DNA of 64,000 nucleotides, taken from the NCBI GenBank assembly GCA_951799425.1, contig OX637409.1, forward strand, positions 8,962,960 to 9,026,959, written 5' to 3'. Below are positions 1 through 10,017 of the stretch, piece after piece. Position 1 is the first letter of the stretch. Each line of letters starts with the position of its first letter. The translations under genes and the position numbers were made by a program. This stretch comes from Ilex aquifolium. Taxonomy: Eukaryota; Streptophyta; Magnoliopsida; Aquifoliales; Aquifoliaceae. Below the pieces are notes generated by a model. That model saw only the letters and a program-made list of their open reading frames with translations, was not told the origin of the DNA and made no database searches.

Positions 1-924
1 CAACCATTGGGCCCCAATAAAAGGAAGGGAAAATAGCAATCCAAAATTTCTCAGACTGAACAAACAACTGGCGATGACAAACATACAGACACTTCAACTC
101 AGGATTGATCCAAAACAGGTACACTATTCAAATTTCAACATCCATAAGTCTTACACAATTCTCCAACATAGCATTGTTTATTTCTTCAAATGAAATAGAA
201 TGCAAAAGATTGCAAACGTCCGACTGTTGCACAATGCCACTCCCCTAACAAGAAAATAAAGATTAGCCACCATCAATTAAAAAAAGATGATGATGACGAA
301 TCAGAGAGAAATAGAAGAGCAATAAATGAACATGATAGCCCCATGCAACCGATTGAGGTGGACAATATGTTGTGCGACGTTAATAACATATTTGTATGAT
401 AGTTCACATGCGAGGAAGGTACACAACAACCAGCTAAAACCTATCATGAACCACAATCCACCGAAGAAGAAAAAACTCTGGTTTGGCATAATAGAAGGAA
501 GAGATACAAGCAAATAATCTTCTCCCTAGTAAATGAAGATACAGATTTTACTCAATCAAAAGATGAATACCTTACAGTAGGAAGTAAATAGTTCACCGCA
601 TCTCGGACAAAGTTACAGACAAATGTACCTGCCTGATATTTTATTTGTGTACCTGCTCATCAAATTATATTTGTAAACAATTATTTCATAAACTTATCGA
701 TGGAAGGGCTTGTTCTTTAAAAAAAAAAATCAAACTACTTAATGCAGCTATTTGATGATAAACCTGAATTGCTATGCATAACTCCAACCGTGAACATTGG
801 AGGCAACAACTGTGACCATGAATTTTTTTTACAAGAGATCATTCTACACCAGTCCGCCAAAAAAGCAACCCCCCTCCAATAGAGCAACGCACACACATCA
901 CCAATTGAGAGAGACTACTTGTCC
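1..924. other. No recognisable gene
   Basis: AT-rich sequence to the left of the Ulp1-like gene. Short ORFs occur on both strands, but none shows a motif I recognise. It may be the 5' part of the MULE or of its second gene. No left terminal inverted repeat of that MULE was found, so its end is probably outside the window. Confidence 0.4.
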
Positions 925-1034
925 TTAACAACACTAATCACTAATATGTACATCGAGGACGAAGAACTGCAATAGACGTTGAAAGAATACTGGCAAATGA
1001 TTGAGTTGAGAAAGCAAGAAAGGGATTTTATGAT

Positions 1035-1586
1035 CTGACAGAGAAATTGAAAGTAGAAAGAACTGCAACAGAAAAGGAGAGAGATACAAATAACCAAATG
1101 CATGACCAAATTCAGATACTCAATAAAAAGGTCGATTAAATGGTACAAGAGCTGCAGGTTGAGAAGCAAAAATATGAACAACTCTAACGTCAAAATGGTG
1201 AGCTATCTAATGAGTTGAATAAAGTCAGGGAAGAAAATTTACTCTTGGAGGTACATAACATCACTCAACTAATGGGGAAAAGTCGGGAATAATAACTAAT
1301 GTCAGAGTTGAAAAAGAAAAAAAAGATACTTGAGACAATAAAGGTAGGCACAAGAAAGTTAATTGATGTTTCAACCAAACAGACAATTCATCTACAAGAA
1401 CAGATGCAGAAGCAAAATCAAATACTACAATATTATGAAGATGAAAATGCAAATTTGACTACTGAGAATGAAGATTTGCAAAAGAAAATAGATGAGCTGA
1501 AGAAGCAAATGATTCCATCACCACAGTCAAAGACAAAATCGAACGTAAAATTATTAAATTCAAAAAAAATGAACCAAAAAATATAA
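1035..1586 (+). pseudogene. Coiled-coil region of the MULE second gene (relic)
   Basis: The plus strand encodes a long charged helix rich in E, K, Q, N and L. It is broken by a few stops and frame changes around 1135-1300 and continues openly from 1299 to 1586 (about 95 residues). Leucines and isoleucines recur at heptad-like spacing, as expected for a coiled coil. It lies about 0.7 kb upstream of the Ulp1-like catalytic segments on the same strand. I therefore read it as the N-terminal helical part of the same Kaonashi-type gene, by context rather than homology. No start codon can be chosen, and the intervening 1590-2300 is a mix of introns and decayed sequence. Confidence in coding origin is moderate and in function low. 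Confidence 0.4.
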
Positions 1587-2309
1587 CCCATAATACAAAT
1601 ATGATCTTTAGAAGAAGGGAGAGAAAAGAAAATATCAAGATGAAAGTAATAAGGAACAAGATCATCAGGCGGCTGAACACAAACCAACAGACATGGGTAA
1701 AAAATTGTTGATGTTGAGAGTCACGAGCCTAGGCAGAAGAAGCAGGTGAAGACAAAAAAGTTCCACCCAAACACATTCAAGCTAGGCAAGATTCTACCCG
1801 AAGGAGACAAATTAACCTCGAAGCAATACATGGAACAAGCTAATGATGGGTACATAATACATTATCTCACAAATAACATTTATTGAATAATATTGTACAC
1901 CTGAAATCAAACCATATGATATCTTGATGTTCATAGAGTATTCCTATGGGGGGCGAAATCAGACAAGTTGGGCGACAAAAAATATTTGAAATCCTCATAG
2001 AAGAAGTTGTTTCCTGCAACGTAAGCTATCACTCACATGCTACCATAAAAATACTTTGTACAATTTATAATCTAAACTAACAAAATTAAAACATGCATAT
2101 ATCATAGCTGATTAACGCATACAGAGAGGTGCTCTATGAAGAGTAACAAAGAAATCTAACCAGACGTAACAAGTCCCACTTTGTGTGCAGTTTACTATGG
2201 GTAACCCCCACTCAAACCAAACATACAAGTTTTCCCCTTTTATTTTCAACTGTGACAACTATGCTTACACATATTGTTTCTTAACATTCATCTGAAAAAT
2301 AGGAATACA

Positions 2310-3091
2310 TACATATGGGAGACAAAGATGTCATAAACAGCTTCTAGGTGGGCAGATTATTACTAGTCATTGGAAAGACTACCCTTCTCTTCTTCCCCAT
2401 CATAGATAGTCAAATCCACTTTACTCTACTCATGATGGATAAGAATGAGGGATGAAGGATGTACTACAACTCCCTTCAACCACGAACGAAAAATGATATA
2501 GAGCAAAGTTTCAAAGATGTAATAATAATGGTTGGTTCATTTTTACTTGGACCGTGGAAATACTTCTTCCTATTTTGAAATTAAAATTCTTCATTATGCA
2601 TAATGTACCTATGTCATTCTAAAACTGCAATTTTCCTTAAAATATGACATTATGACAAACTTATACTGAATACATATGTTTCAACCTGCATGAGACCATC
2701 GAGAATCTTATGCAATATACAAGTTCAAATGCTCAAAAACTATTGGATGTTGGCAAAAAACCAAAGATGAAAAAATGAGATAACATGTTAAGTAAGACAT
2801 ATGTGCACCTGATTAGAGACGATGTGCAAACTTTGACATGACTTCTGACCGAGGACTTTGACTACCCAATATTCAAGAGCTTCTAGTGCCCACAACAAAA
2901 TCTAGAATCAGAAGTCTCATATATTACATTAATGTGATAGGATGAAATGTGGTATAGCTGTCATGCACTACATGAAGAAACTGTCAAGTGGAGAGGAACT
3001 TGAAGAAAAATTTCAGCCTAATACAATGTGCAATATGAGGATTGAAACTTTGAGTGTGTTCCTCAACAACAAAAGAACATGGACACCCTAA
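2310..3091 (+). pseudogene. Ulp1/C48-type cysteine peptidase relic of the MULE
   Basis: Ulp1-family proteases cleave SUMO or related modifiers and use a His-Asp-Cys triad. Near 2395-2510 the plus strand reads FFPIIDSQIHFTLL, then a short stop, then MYYNSLQPR. This matches the family pattern in which the catalytic His precedes T-L-L and an acidic or Asn residue sits in YNSL. The C-terminal part is an open frame at 2942-3091 (49 codons) starting MKCGIAVMHYMKKL, which matches the catalytic-Cys motif (usually D-C-G-hydrophobic). The residue before Cys is Lys here rather than the usual Asp. A CPQQN-like stretch that could hold the oxyanion Gln lies upstream in another frame (about 2885-2905). Stops and frame changes between blocks indicate a pseudogene, although some may be introns. 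The gene points toward the transposase gene, tail to tail. Confidence 0.5.
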
Positions 3092-3617
3092 CCTAATGTG
3101 TACCTATATATTTTTCTTCCCGTATTAACAATGTACTTATGTTTCACTTAAATTTATTGTCATGCATCATGACACACTGACATACCATATATTTATGTCA
3201 GAATTCTGTAAGGGTATCGGTCAACAAGGTGCATTACACAAAAAACTAAAAAAAAAATTACACTAGAAAAAATTCCATCAGTTCGATCAAACAAATGAAA
3301 CCCAATTGTTGAAAAAAAAATCAACAATTCAGATATTAAAAAAAGGAATAATGAAATTGAAGATCAAATCACAGCAGTACATCTTTTCCAGTTATGCCGC
3401 CCTAACGAACCACATCTACTGGACTTCATTGCCCTTGTTCTTCACCTGAAGACTTTATTCTCTTCTTCCTCAGTCTACCTGGTGGCTTTCTTGTAATGGG
3501 AGGTCTGATAAAAACTTCAAATGTTGAATCATCTTTAGGCTTTTCTATGTCAGGAATAGGATTAATGGAGCTGTCATAACAAAGCCAGAAGAATTTCGTC
3601 TTAAAAAAATCCTCAAT
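3092..3617. other. Intergenic stretch between convergent MULE genes
   Basis: This lies between the 3' ends of the Ulp1-like gene and the transposase. On the minus strand, 3420-3617 reads as basic, proline-rich sequence that may be the decayed C-terminal tail of the transposase. No motif was recognised. Confidence 0.3.
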
Positions 3618-3912
3618 TTAATCATATACGTACTCTGACTTCTTCTGAATTGCCATTAAAGTGTGCGCACAAGGGAAACCTCTAATCTGGCACTGATAGC
3701 AAGAACAAAAACGCATTTGCAAGTCAACCTTCACTGAATCCTCTACGTGAACCTCAAATACAAACTCACTAGAACGACTAGCATTCCAATGCCTTCCAAT
3801 TGACAACTTTTCATTCAACAATTTCTCAAACTCCAGACATAGAATTGATGTCCACTGGCTGTATTCCTCAATCTTGTCTGACATCATTTTCATTATCTTT
3901 GTCCATATTCCA
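3618..3912 (-). pseudogene. MULE transposase, C-terminal part with SWIM zinc finger
   Basis: This minus-strand frame encodes the end of a mudrA-type transposase. It contains a SWIM-like finger, CSCYQCQIRGFPCAHTLMAI, with the C-x-C...C-x-H arrangement that is typical downstream of the MULE catalytic core. Upstream of the finger is the helical segment with KIMKMMSDKIEEYSQW, similar to the region that follows the third catalytic acid in this family. The frame is cut at 3912 by a solo LTR. The matching upstream coding sequence resumes at 6094, on the other side of the insertion. The C-terminal tail beyond 3618 is lost or decayed. Confidence 0.75.
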
Positions 3913-4291
3913 TGTAAACCCCCACATTCTTATCTTTATATTGCAACGTAATTATTTTTTTGGAATGCTAATATATGTGATTGTGTATGCATGAACTATG
4001 TAGATTATAAGAGTAGAAATAAAAATGTTAGGCTAGGTAATAGGGTATGTATTGGAAGTTAGAAAGTATTCCGGAGTAAAAGCACACTTAAGAGAAAATT
4101 TGGGTAGAAAGGATTTTGGACACTGCCTAGTATTTGGACCATAACTTTTACCCTGATGTCCGTTTGAGCTGAAATTTTGATAGTAGATACTAGACTTCCA
4201 GGGATACAAAAGTCTATTTCACAAAAAATTTTCAAATCGACCTATAAATTGGCCAAAACTTCACTGGAAGTTACAGTAGAAACAGGGAGTC

Positions 4292-4422
4292 CGTTCGAAC
4301 GTGAAAGTCTGTTCGAACGACAACCGTTCGAACGTGAAAGTTCATTCCAGTACTCTTGTCTGATGGAAAAAGAAAAAGTACTGGGATCAACTAACGTTCG
4401 AACGCCAATGACATTCGAACGT
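4292..4422. promoter_or_regulatory. Cluster of CGTTCGAACG palindromes in U3 of solo LTR A
   Basis: The perfect 10-bp palindrome cgttcgaacg occurs at 4292-4301, 4325-4334 and 4395-4404. Near-copies lie at about 4311-4319 and 4413-4422. Two copies extend to cgttcgaacgtgaaag. The cluster lies about 50-180 bp upstream of the TATA box, which is where enhancer repeats of LTR promoters sit. Binding by any particular factor is not shown. Confidence 0.5.
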
Positions 4423-4473
4423 GAGTTACGAATCTAGGTTTTAGAATCGCACACATGAGACCATTTCTCACCC

Positions 4474-4484
4474 TATAAATATAT
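4474..4484 (+). promoter_or_regulatory. TATA box of solo LTR A
   Basis: The sequence TATAAATATAT lies about 560 bp from the LTR start and is followed by a leader. The other two related LTRs have TATA boxes about 390 bp from their starts. Confidence 0.6.
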
Positions 4485-6093
4485 AAGGACGCCTCTTTTT
4501 GCATCATTTCAACATTTCTAACCCTAGAAAGTCTTAGAGAGGAAGAAAGAAAGATAAAAATATAAGATCAAGGAGGATTTTCACATTGAAGTTGATCAAA
4601 ACTCTAGTTCTTCACAAGAACACTAAGGAAGAAGGTAGGTGTTTCTTCTCACTCTTGTCCATTGAGACTAGGGCTTATATATGTATATGTTTTGACTCTA
4701 AATCTTAGATATATGTTATGGAATCACTATTTCTTGATGCTCTTTCAAATATTACCATGTTTTGAACAAAGCTATGGTTGGATAGCCATGAAATCTTTTT
4801 TTCTTGTCTCAAAACCCTAGTTTTCAAGAGAAATGGATTTTTCTCATGATTTTTCCTTTGTTCTTGATTTTAAAACTCTAGTGCTTGGTATTGAACAATA
4901 AAATGGTATTTTTGATGATCTCTTGCATATTTTCTTAAATTTTTATATTGAAATAATACATGTGAAATTTGAGGATTTTTTGATTTGCTTGTGATTTGAG
5001 AAATTGGTTGGCGTTGTATCTCTTGTGGATATTTGGATGACCATGGGTGACCGTTGACCGAGTATCGTAGAGTGGGTTAGATGCGTTTCTTACTCCGTGT
5101 GGGTTTGAAGGTTCCCTATCACTCGTAGTGGGGTTGGTGCCTTGCGAGGATCAAACCACTATTCGCTCACGTGGTACCGAGGCTGAGGGTTCGTATACTA
5201 TTCCTGGGTTGGATCGTCCCTTCCGATACGTCGGTATACGCCCTTACTAAAGTTGTGTATCCTTGCGAGAATTGGGTTTGTGTGTGTGGGCCAGGATATT
5301 CTCAATGTATTTATTCATGCGATGTCATACATCATACCTGAGATACAACGTGTGGGTAATTGTATATTGTGGTATACAGATACAAGTTGTGGTTTGAGAT
5401 ACATTATGGGATATGGTACAAATGGTGGGTTATTGTTTATTGTTGGAAAGATACAATTGTTGCAAATGATTTATGGTTGGAATTGGTTTATTGTTGGGAA
5501 TTGATTTTATTTCTTCATTTAAATTATTGTTATTGCTTACACTTGAGATCGGATAAATTGTCACTGTTTTCTTTCAGAAGTTATATATGACATTTGTAAA
5601 ATGAGACCGACGTGTTTTACATGTTTTCTAAATCTTGTTCGAGTTTGAGAGGATTTTCCTACAGAGCTTAGTGCTCACCCCCTACAAATAATATTTATTT
5701 TCAGATTTCGGTTTAGAGGAAGAACTCGGAGTTGATGAGCAGGTAGCTTGGGAAGCTCAATTAGATGAAAGCGTGGATCCCGAGGGGGATATCTAGAGTT
5801 GATCTCTCTATGTTCTAGACTAGGAGATTCATTTTGAGATAATGTTCATGTTAATATTTTCCTTATTCCGCTGCGAGATAATAGTTTGACATATTCTTTT
5901 GGGCGTAATTGCCATAGTTTGGCATATTCTTTTGGATGTAATGGTCATGGTTTGGCATATTCTTTTAGATGATGTTGTAGATATTATGGATGATGAATGA
6001 AATTTTCTTTACTTATGGATCTTATTAGTTGCTCTCATGATGTGAATGGTTTTAAATAGTAATGTCGTCCAAGGGGGATTTTGGGGCATTACA

Positions 6094-6860
6094 TACCATC
6101 AACCATACGACAAACAGGAAAAAATCATTCATCAACAATCCAAAGCATTAAATGACTCTGCCACATTTGAACACATTTCCTCGTAATTTTGACCCCTAAA
6201 TTATGCATTGGACCAATTTTCATAAGACAAATTGACCAAAAATCCATGCAACAAGGATTCGCCCTCGTTCATCAAACACTTCATGTTCATTTGAAATGCA
6301 GCTTCCATAGGTACATAAGCACATTTCATGAATAACTTCACAATTCTATCGCGCAAAACATTACTAAATTTAACAGTATATCTAAAATTAAGGTTCATCT
6401 TCAAATTATGCAAACGAAATGAATGTGGACTTGATGGAAAATGCTTTGAAGCAGAATCAAGCAAACCCTTGTTCTGATTGGATACGAATGTGATCAGCCT
6501 GTTGTATGGATTTAAAATGCCAGCTAAAATCTCTAAGAACCAACTCTAGTTACTCTCATTCTCAAAATCAACAACTCCAAATGCCAATGGATAAAAACCT
6601 AAGAAAAAAACACACAGTCAACAAGGTACATTATAATAATGTATATGTGACACTAAACAGTTACATAAATAAACAACAAACTACAATAGGTACATAAACA
6701 ATACCAACTAACCTTGGTTGCCATTCTTCCCAGTGGTAGTAAGCAAATGACCATTGTACTTGTTTTTCAAAAAGATATCATCAAAGAATAACATAGGCCG
6801 ACAATATTTAAATTCTGGATACATGTTGCGTACGAAATAAACAATCTTGTGAATCATCTA
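6094..6860 (-). pseudogene. MULE transposase, catalytic D-D-E core (relic)
   Basis: Read on the minus strand, three family landmarks appear in order. Around 6830-6715 is CRPMLFFDDIFLKNKY followed by a GHLLTTTGKNGN stretch, which carries the first catalytic Asp. Around 6590-6540 is PLAFGVVDFENESN, which carries the second. At 6157-6159 is the Glu codon of SNVAESFNAL, which carries the third. A GT dinucleotide right after the first block suggests an intron between the first two. Damage includes a stop where Trp is usual after ENESN, Asn instead of Asp in a conserved SDRQKGL-like turn, and paired stops near 6140. The frame runs up to 6094, where solo LTR A is inserted. Confidence 0.75.
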
Positions 6861-6904
6861 CTTTGGGGATCACTCTCTAAAACACATTTCGAACCCATAT
6901 TTGT

Positions 6905-7371
6905 TCACATCATAAAATCTACATACCAACTCAGCTGAATGTACGACAATGATTCATCACCGTGGAGCTGACTCTTTGTCATCTCCTTTCCACACCGAGC
7001 ATTATGGTAAGAAATATCTCGACTATAATATTTCTTGAAATCCTTAACCACTTCAATCAACTTAATCAATGGTTTATTCTTGATTTGCTCAACTAAAATA
7101 GATGAGACAATATTAGACCACATCATTGTACCCTTTTGCTTACGATAAACACTTTTACATGAATGAACATTTTCTAACTTTTTAATATAGAAAAAACATT
7201 CGCCTGGCACACCGAAGCATGAACACGCCAATTGCAGCCATTAGTTTCCTTCTTAATACACTCTACAATTATCCTTGTCTTGTCATTCTTAAAATAAACA
7301 AAACAGAACCGAGCTCAGTAGCATATTTACACAACTTGTCTCAAAAATCATATGCGTCACTCTCAAATTTC
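6905..7371 (-). pseudogene. MULE transposase, N-proximal DNA-binding region (relic)
   Basis: The minus strand encodes a segment (about 7231-6905) that includes NKPLIKLIEVVKDFKKYYSRDISYHNARCGKEM. This matches the MULE pattern of a helical region followed by Y-x-x-A-x-R-x-K-E before the catalytic core. Upstream, a CxC/H-like segment may be a decayed part of the FLYWCH/WRKY-like zinc domain that often precedes it. The coding sequence is interrupted at 7371/7372 by solo LTR B and resumes at 9584. No full-length frame remains. Confidence 0.65.
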
Positions 7372-9583
7372 TGTGACACCCCAAAATCCGGGGGTCTATT
7401 GATTACCCATCAACTCGCGGAATACTCGTGGATACCGAGTAACTCGATATCACACCGTCATGCCCCATTTACCGGGGTCCTTAATTTTAACGAAATTCGG
7501 GCAGAGTCTCATTTGTACGGGGAGCTCTACCCAAAACACAACTTGTGCAGTATACATTAACATGACCCATCCAAGGCCCAATATAACACAATGACCACAC
7601 ATGGTCCATTTATAAGTAAAACTTGACCGCACCGGGTCCATTTATCAATACTTATATCAAAACATGCAAGATTAGTTTAACAATAGCCCATATAAGTTCT
7701 ATTACATTTATTCATGAAAACTTTACAAGTCAAAACCATGTTAATCAAAAGGTTTACAAAATCATGCACTAAGACCACAGGTCGGCCTCCTTCACCCTTG
7801 ATGCTCTACATGGGAGCCATCCGCCGGTGCAAACCCCACACCTGAAATTGTTTCCCGTATAGGGTGAGCCTCGCTCAGTAGAAAATTCCCTACAGAGGCT
7901 ACTCCCCACCTAGATGCACATGTAATGCTTATATGCAATACTCAATTATCCACAACAATTCTAATCATGTTTATGCAACTCAGATATGGAATTTCTTATG
8001 ACATGTCATGCAACGAGGTGAGACTCATTCATGCACTCAATCCGAGCCCTTCCCGGCTCCCCAACACACGCAAGTGCCAATGTGTGAATCCGTCATTTAT
8101 GTTACACATCAATGACATTTTACAAAACTAGGGTCTTTCTTGGGGTGGGCATTCATGGACTTACACCAACGGCACCCAACGAACACGGAATTTCAGGACT
8201 TCAACCCACGGTTCCGCGTATACCAACACACTTTATGGCCTTTTACACCAACGAAGTGCGAATCCTATCAACGAGTCTTTCACCCGAGGGATATTCTAGC
8301 CCTTCTTGCTAACCCCGACCCAATTTATCTCTCATGCAATTATGCGACTCAACGGGATCTTCGATCCCTTCCTTCCGAGTCCCTTGTCAAATACCAAGAG
8401 TGGCATTTGATTAACCATGCACACACACACACACACCCATGACTTACACCCATGAATGTGATGTCATGACCATGTCCAATATGCAATTGATACCATATGA
8501 GCAATACAAACCATATATCATCATATTCCATGAAACTTTATATCACATGCATATAAATTTCATAATTCATTATGCTCAACATATCAACAACATATTCAAA
8601 CATGTTATTCCAATGGCATCAAACAACCATTTAAATCAAGAAAGACATTTATCAAACACCTTCAAGGCACAACTTATAAATCACATAGCATGCCTCAAAT
8701 TTCCCTAAGTTACAAGAACAATCACATGTAACTTCAATATATCAAAATCAAGCTAGAAGCTAGCCTAAGCCATTTCTATACTCACTCTTCCACTTCCATA
8801 ACCATAGACATATGTATAGATCATATATATATATACATACATAACCCAAGCATTTCCTAGAAGCATTCTAGACTAGGAATCAACCTAAGTAGGAAACCCT
8901 TACCTCAATAGGAGTGTAGAAAACTCCTATAATACCAAAACAACTCAAGAACTCTTGATTTCCCAAATCTTCACTTTTGAATTTTCGGTGAAATCTCTTG
9001 TTTTTGGTACTTAGCCCTTGACGAGTAGAAGAACTTTAAGTCTTGGTCCGACGAATTCCGACCGACGGAACTTCCGGAATCGGCGAAAGAAATCTTGAAA
9101 TCTCACTTTTCTCTCTCTTTCTCTCCTCACACGGTTCAACACTGATTTGCAGAGATATTTTGCGTAAAATATCTGATTTAGGTCGATATTTATAGCCTTA
9201 GATTGTGCGGTCCACATCGCACCGCTCGTTTACTACTTTCTGGTCCGTTTTTCGCCCCGAAACGATTCATTATACCTCGGATTAAGTTCAAATTAATTTT
9301 ATTTGAACTTTAACTTAATTTTAAGGAAATTTTATAAAATCCATTATTGAGGACCTTTAAAATGTCATTCGCCACACAGTCGCCTCGAACGACGTGTAAA
9401 AATTCGACTATCTCGGAATTCGACGAAATTTAACAGAGTGACTAGATTTCGTGATATGAATCCAACGGCGAACTCCGTTTCCTCATCCGAGGTCTAGAGT
9501 ATGAGTATTTCAAATAAGCATTAGGATGGCAAATGACCATTTTGCCCTTATTCACAAAAATTCAAATTTACCCGAGTTTCACA
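7372..9583 (-). mobile_element. Solo LTR B (2.2 kb, minus orientation)
   Basis: The 2212-bp unit is bounded by TG...CA on both strands: plus-strand left end tgtgacacccc, right end gagtttcaca. The 5-bp target-site duplication atttc is perfect (7367-7371 and 9584-9588). Read on the minus strand it starts TGTGAAACTCGG and has a TATA box at 9187-9194, about 390 bp in. It ends GGATTTTGGGGTGTCACA, close to the ends of LTRs A and C. A (CA)n run lies at about 8418-8437. The short frames inside it are chance. No second LTR or internal region was seen, so it is a solo LTR. Confidence 0.85.
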
Positions 9584-9714
9584 ATTTCTGTCTCACATGA
9601 CTAATATAATTCTTCCACGAAGCAGATAAGTACGACATCTTCACTGTAATACCAATATGCCCAAAAATTCATTATCATCTGAAGATATTGTCCCATTCAC
9701 AGAATACGATAAAT

Positions 9715-10017
9715 CTACAATGTTGGCATCGCTCGCTTGCTCGTCTGAACATTATTATGCAACACGTACAAAACAATGAATTTTGAATTTGTCAACAACT
9801 GAGACGAGAACATAAGTCTAAAATCCTTATCGGATTCAACCAAAAATTTGCGGTTATCATCTATACAGTAACTTACGCTAAAAATAGAGCTATTTAAATG
9901 TTCAAATCTAAAAGTTATCTCAGCACAAAGATCCTCATACGTACTACAATCGCAGAGAACAACAACAACAGTGATTGAATCAAACGTATACGTCGCAATC
10001 ACAATTCCTTCCATCAT
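9715..10017 (-). pseudogene. MULE transposase N-terminal PB1-like domain
   Basis: The 100-codon open frame on the minus strand begins MMEGIVIATYTFDS. It has alternating beta-strand-like segments, an acidic YEDL turn and a late ESDKDFRLMF stretch. This pattern is familiar from the PB1-like N-terminal domain of plant mudrA-type transposases. It lies directly upstream, in the transcription direction, of solo LTR B and the DNA-binding region, so I take it as the first exon of the same gene. It may be followed by an intron. I did not see a promoter or a terminal inverted repeat with certainty. Confidence 0.6.

Larger units (their letters stand above)
3913..6093 (+). mobile_element. Solo LTR A (about 2.2 kb, plus orientation)
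   Basis: The 2181-bp unit starts TGTAAACCCC and ends GGGGCATTACA. It is flanked by the near-identical 5-mers ttcca (3908-3912) and tacca (6094-6098), a target-site duplication with one change. A strong TATA box (TATAAATATAT, 4474-4484) gives transcription on the plus strand, so this is a complete LTR. No internal retrotransposon sequence or second LTR is present, so I infer a solo LTR made by LTR-LTR recombination. Its two ends resemble those of the units at 7372-9583 and 20673-22788, so the three belong to one family or to close relatives. The upstream region carries a cluster of TTCGAA palindromes. It lies inside the transposase coding region. Confidence 0.8.
925..10017. mobile_element. Decayed autonomous Mutator-like element (body)
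   Basis: This stretch holds two MULE-type genes in convergent orientation: a coiled-coil/Ulp1-like gene on the plus strand (about 1035-3091) and a mudrA-like transposase on the minus strand (10017 down to 3618). Two solo LTRs of about 2.2 kb interrupt the transposase at 3913-6093 and 7372-9583. Without them the element body is about 4.7 kb. MULEs that pair a transposase with a Ulp1-like protease (Kaonashi type) are known in plants, and this looks like a relic of one. Terminal inverted repeats were not located, so the limits given are those of the recognisable coding material only. Confidence 0.6.

Noticed and set aside
7925-8708. Several 60-100 codon plus-strand frames
   Set aside because: They lie wholly inside solo LTR B, overlap one another in different frames and have no motif.
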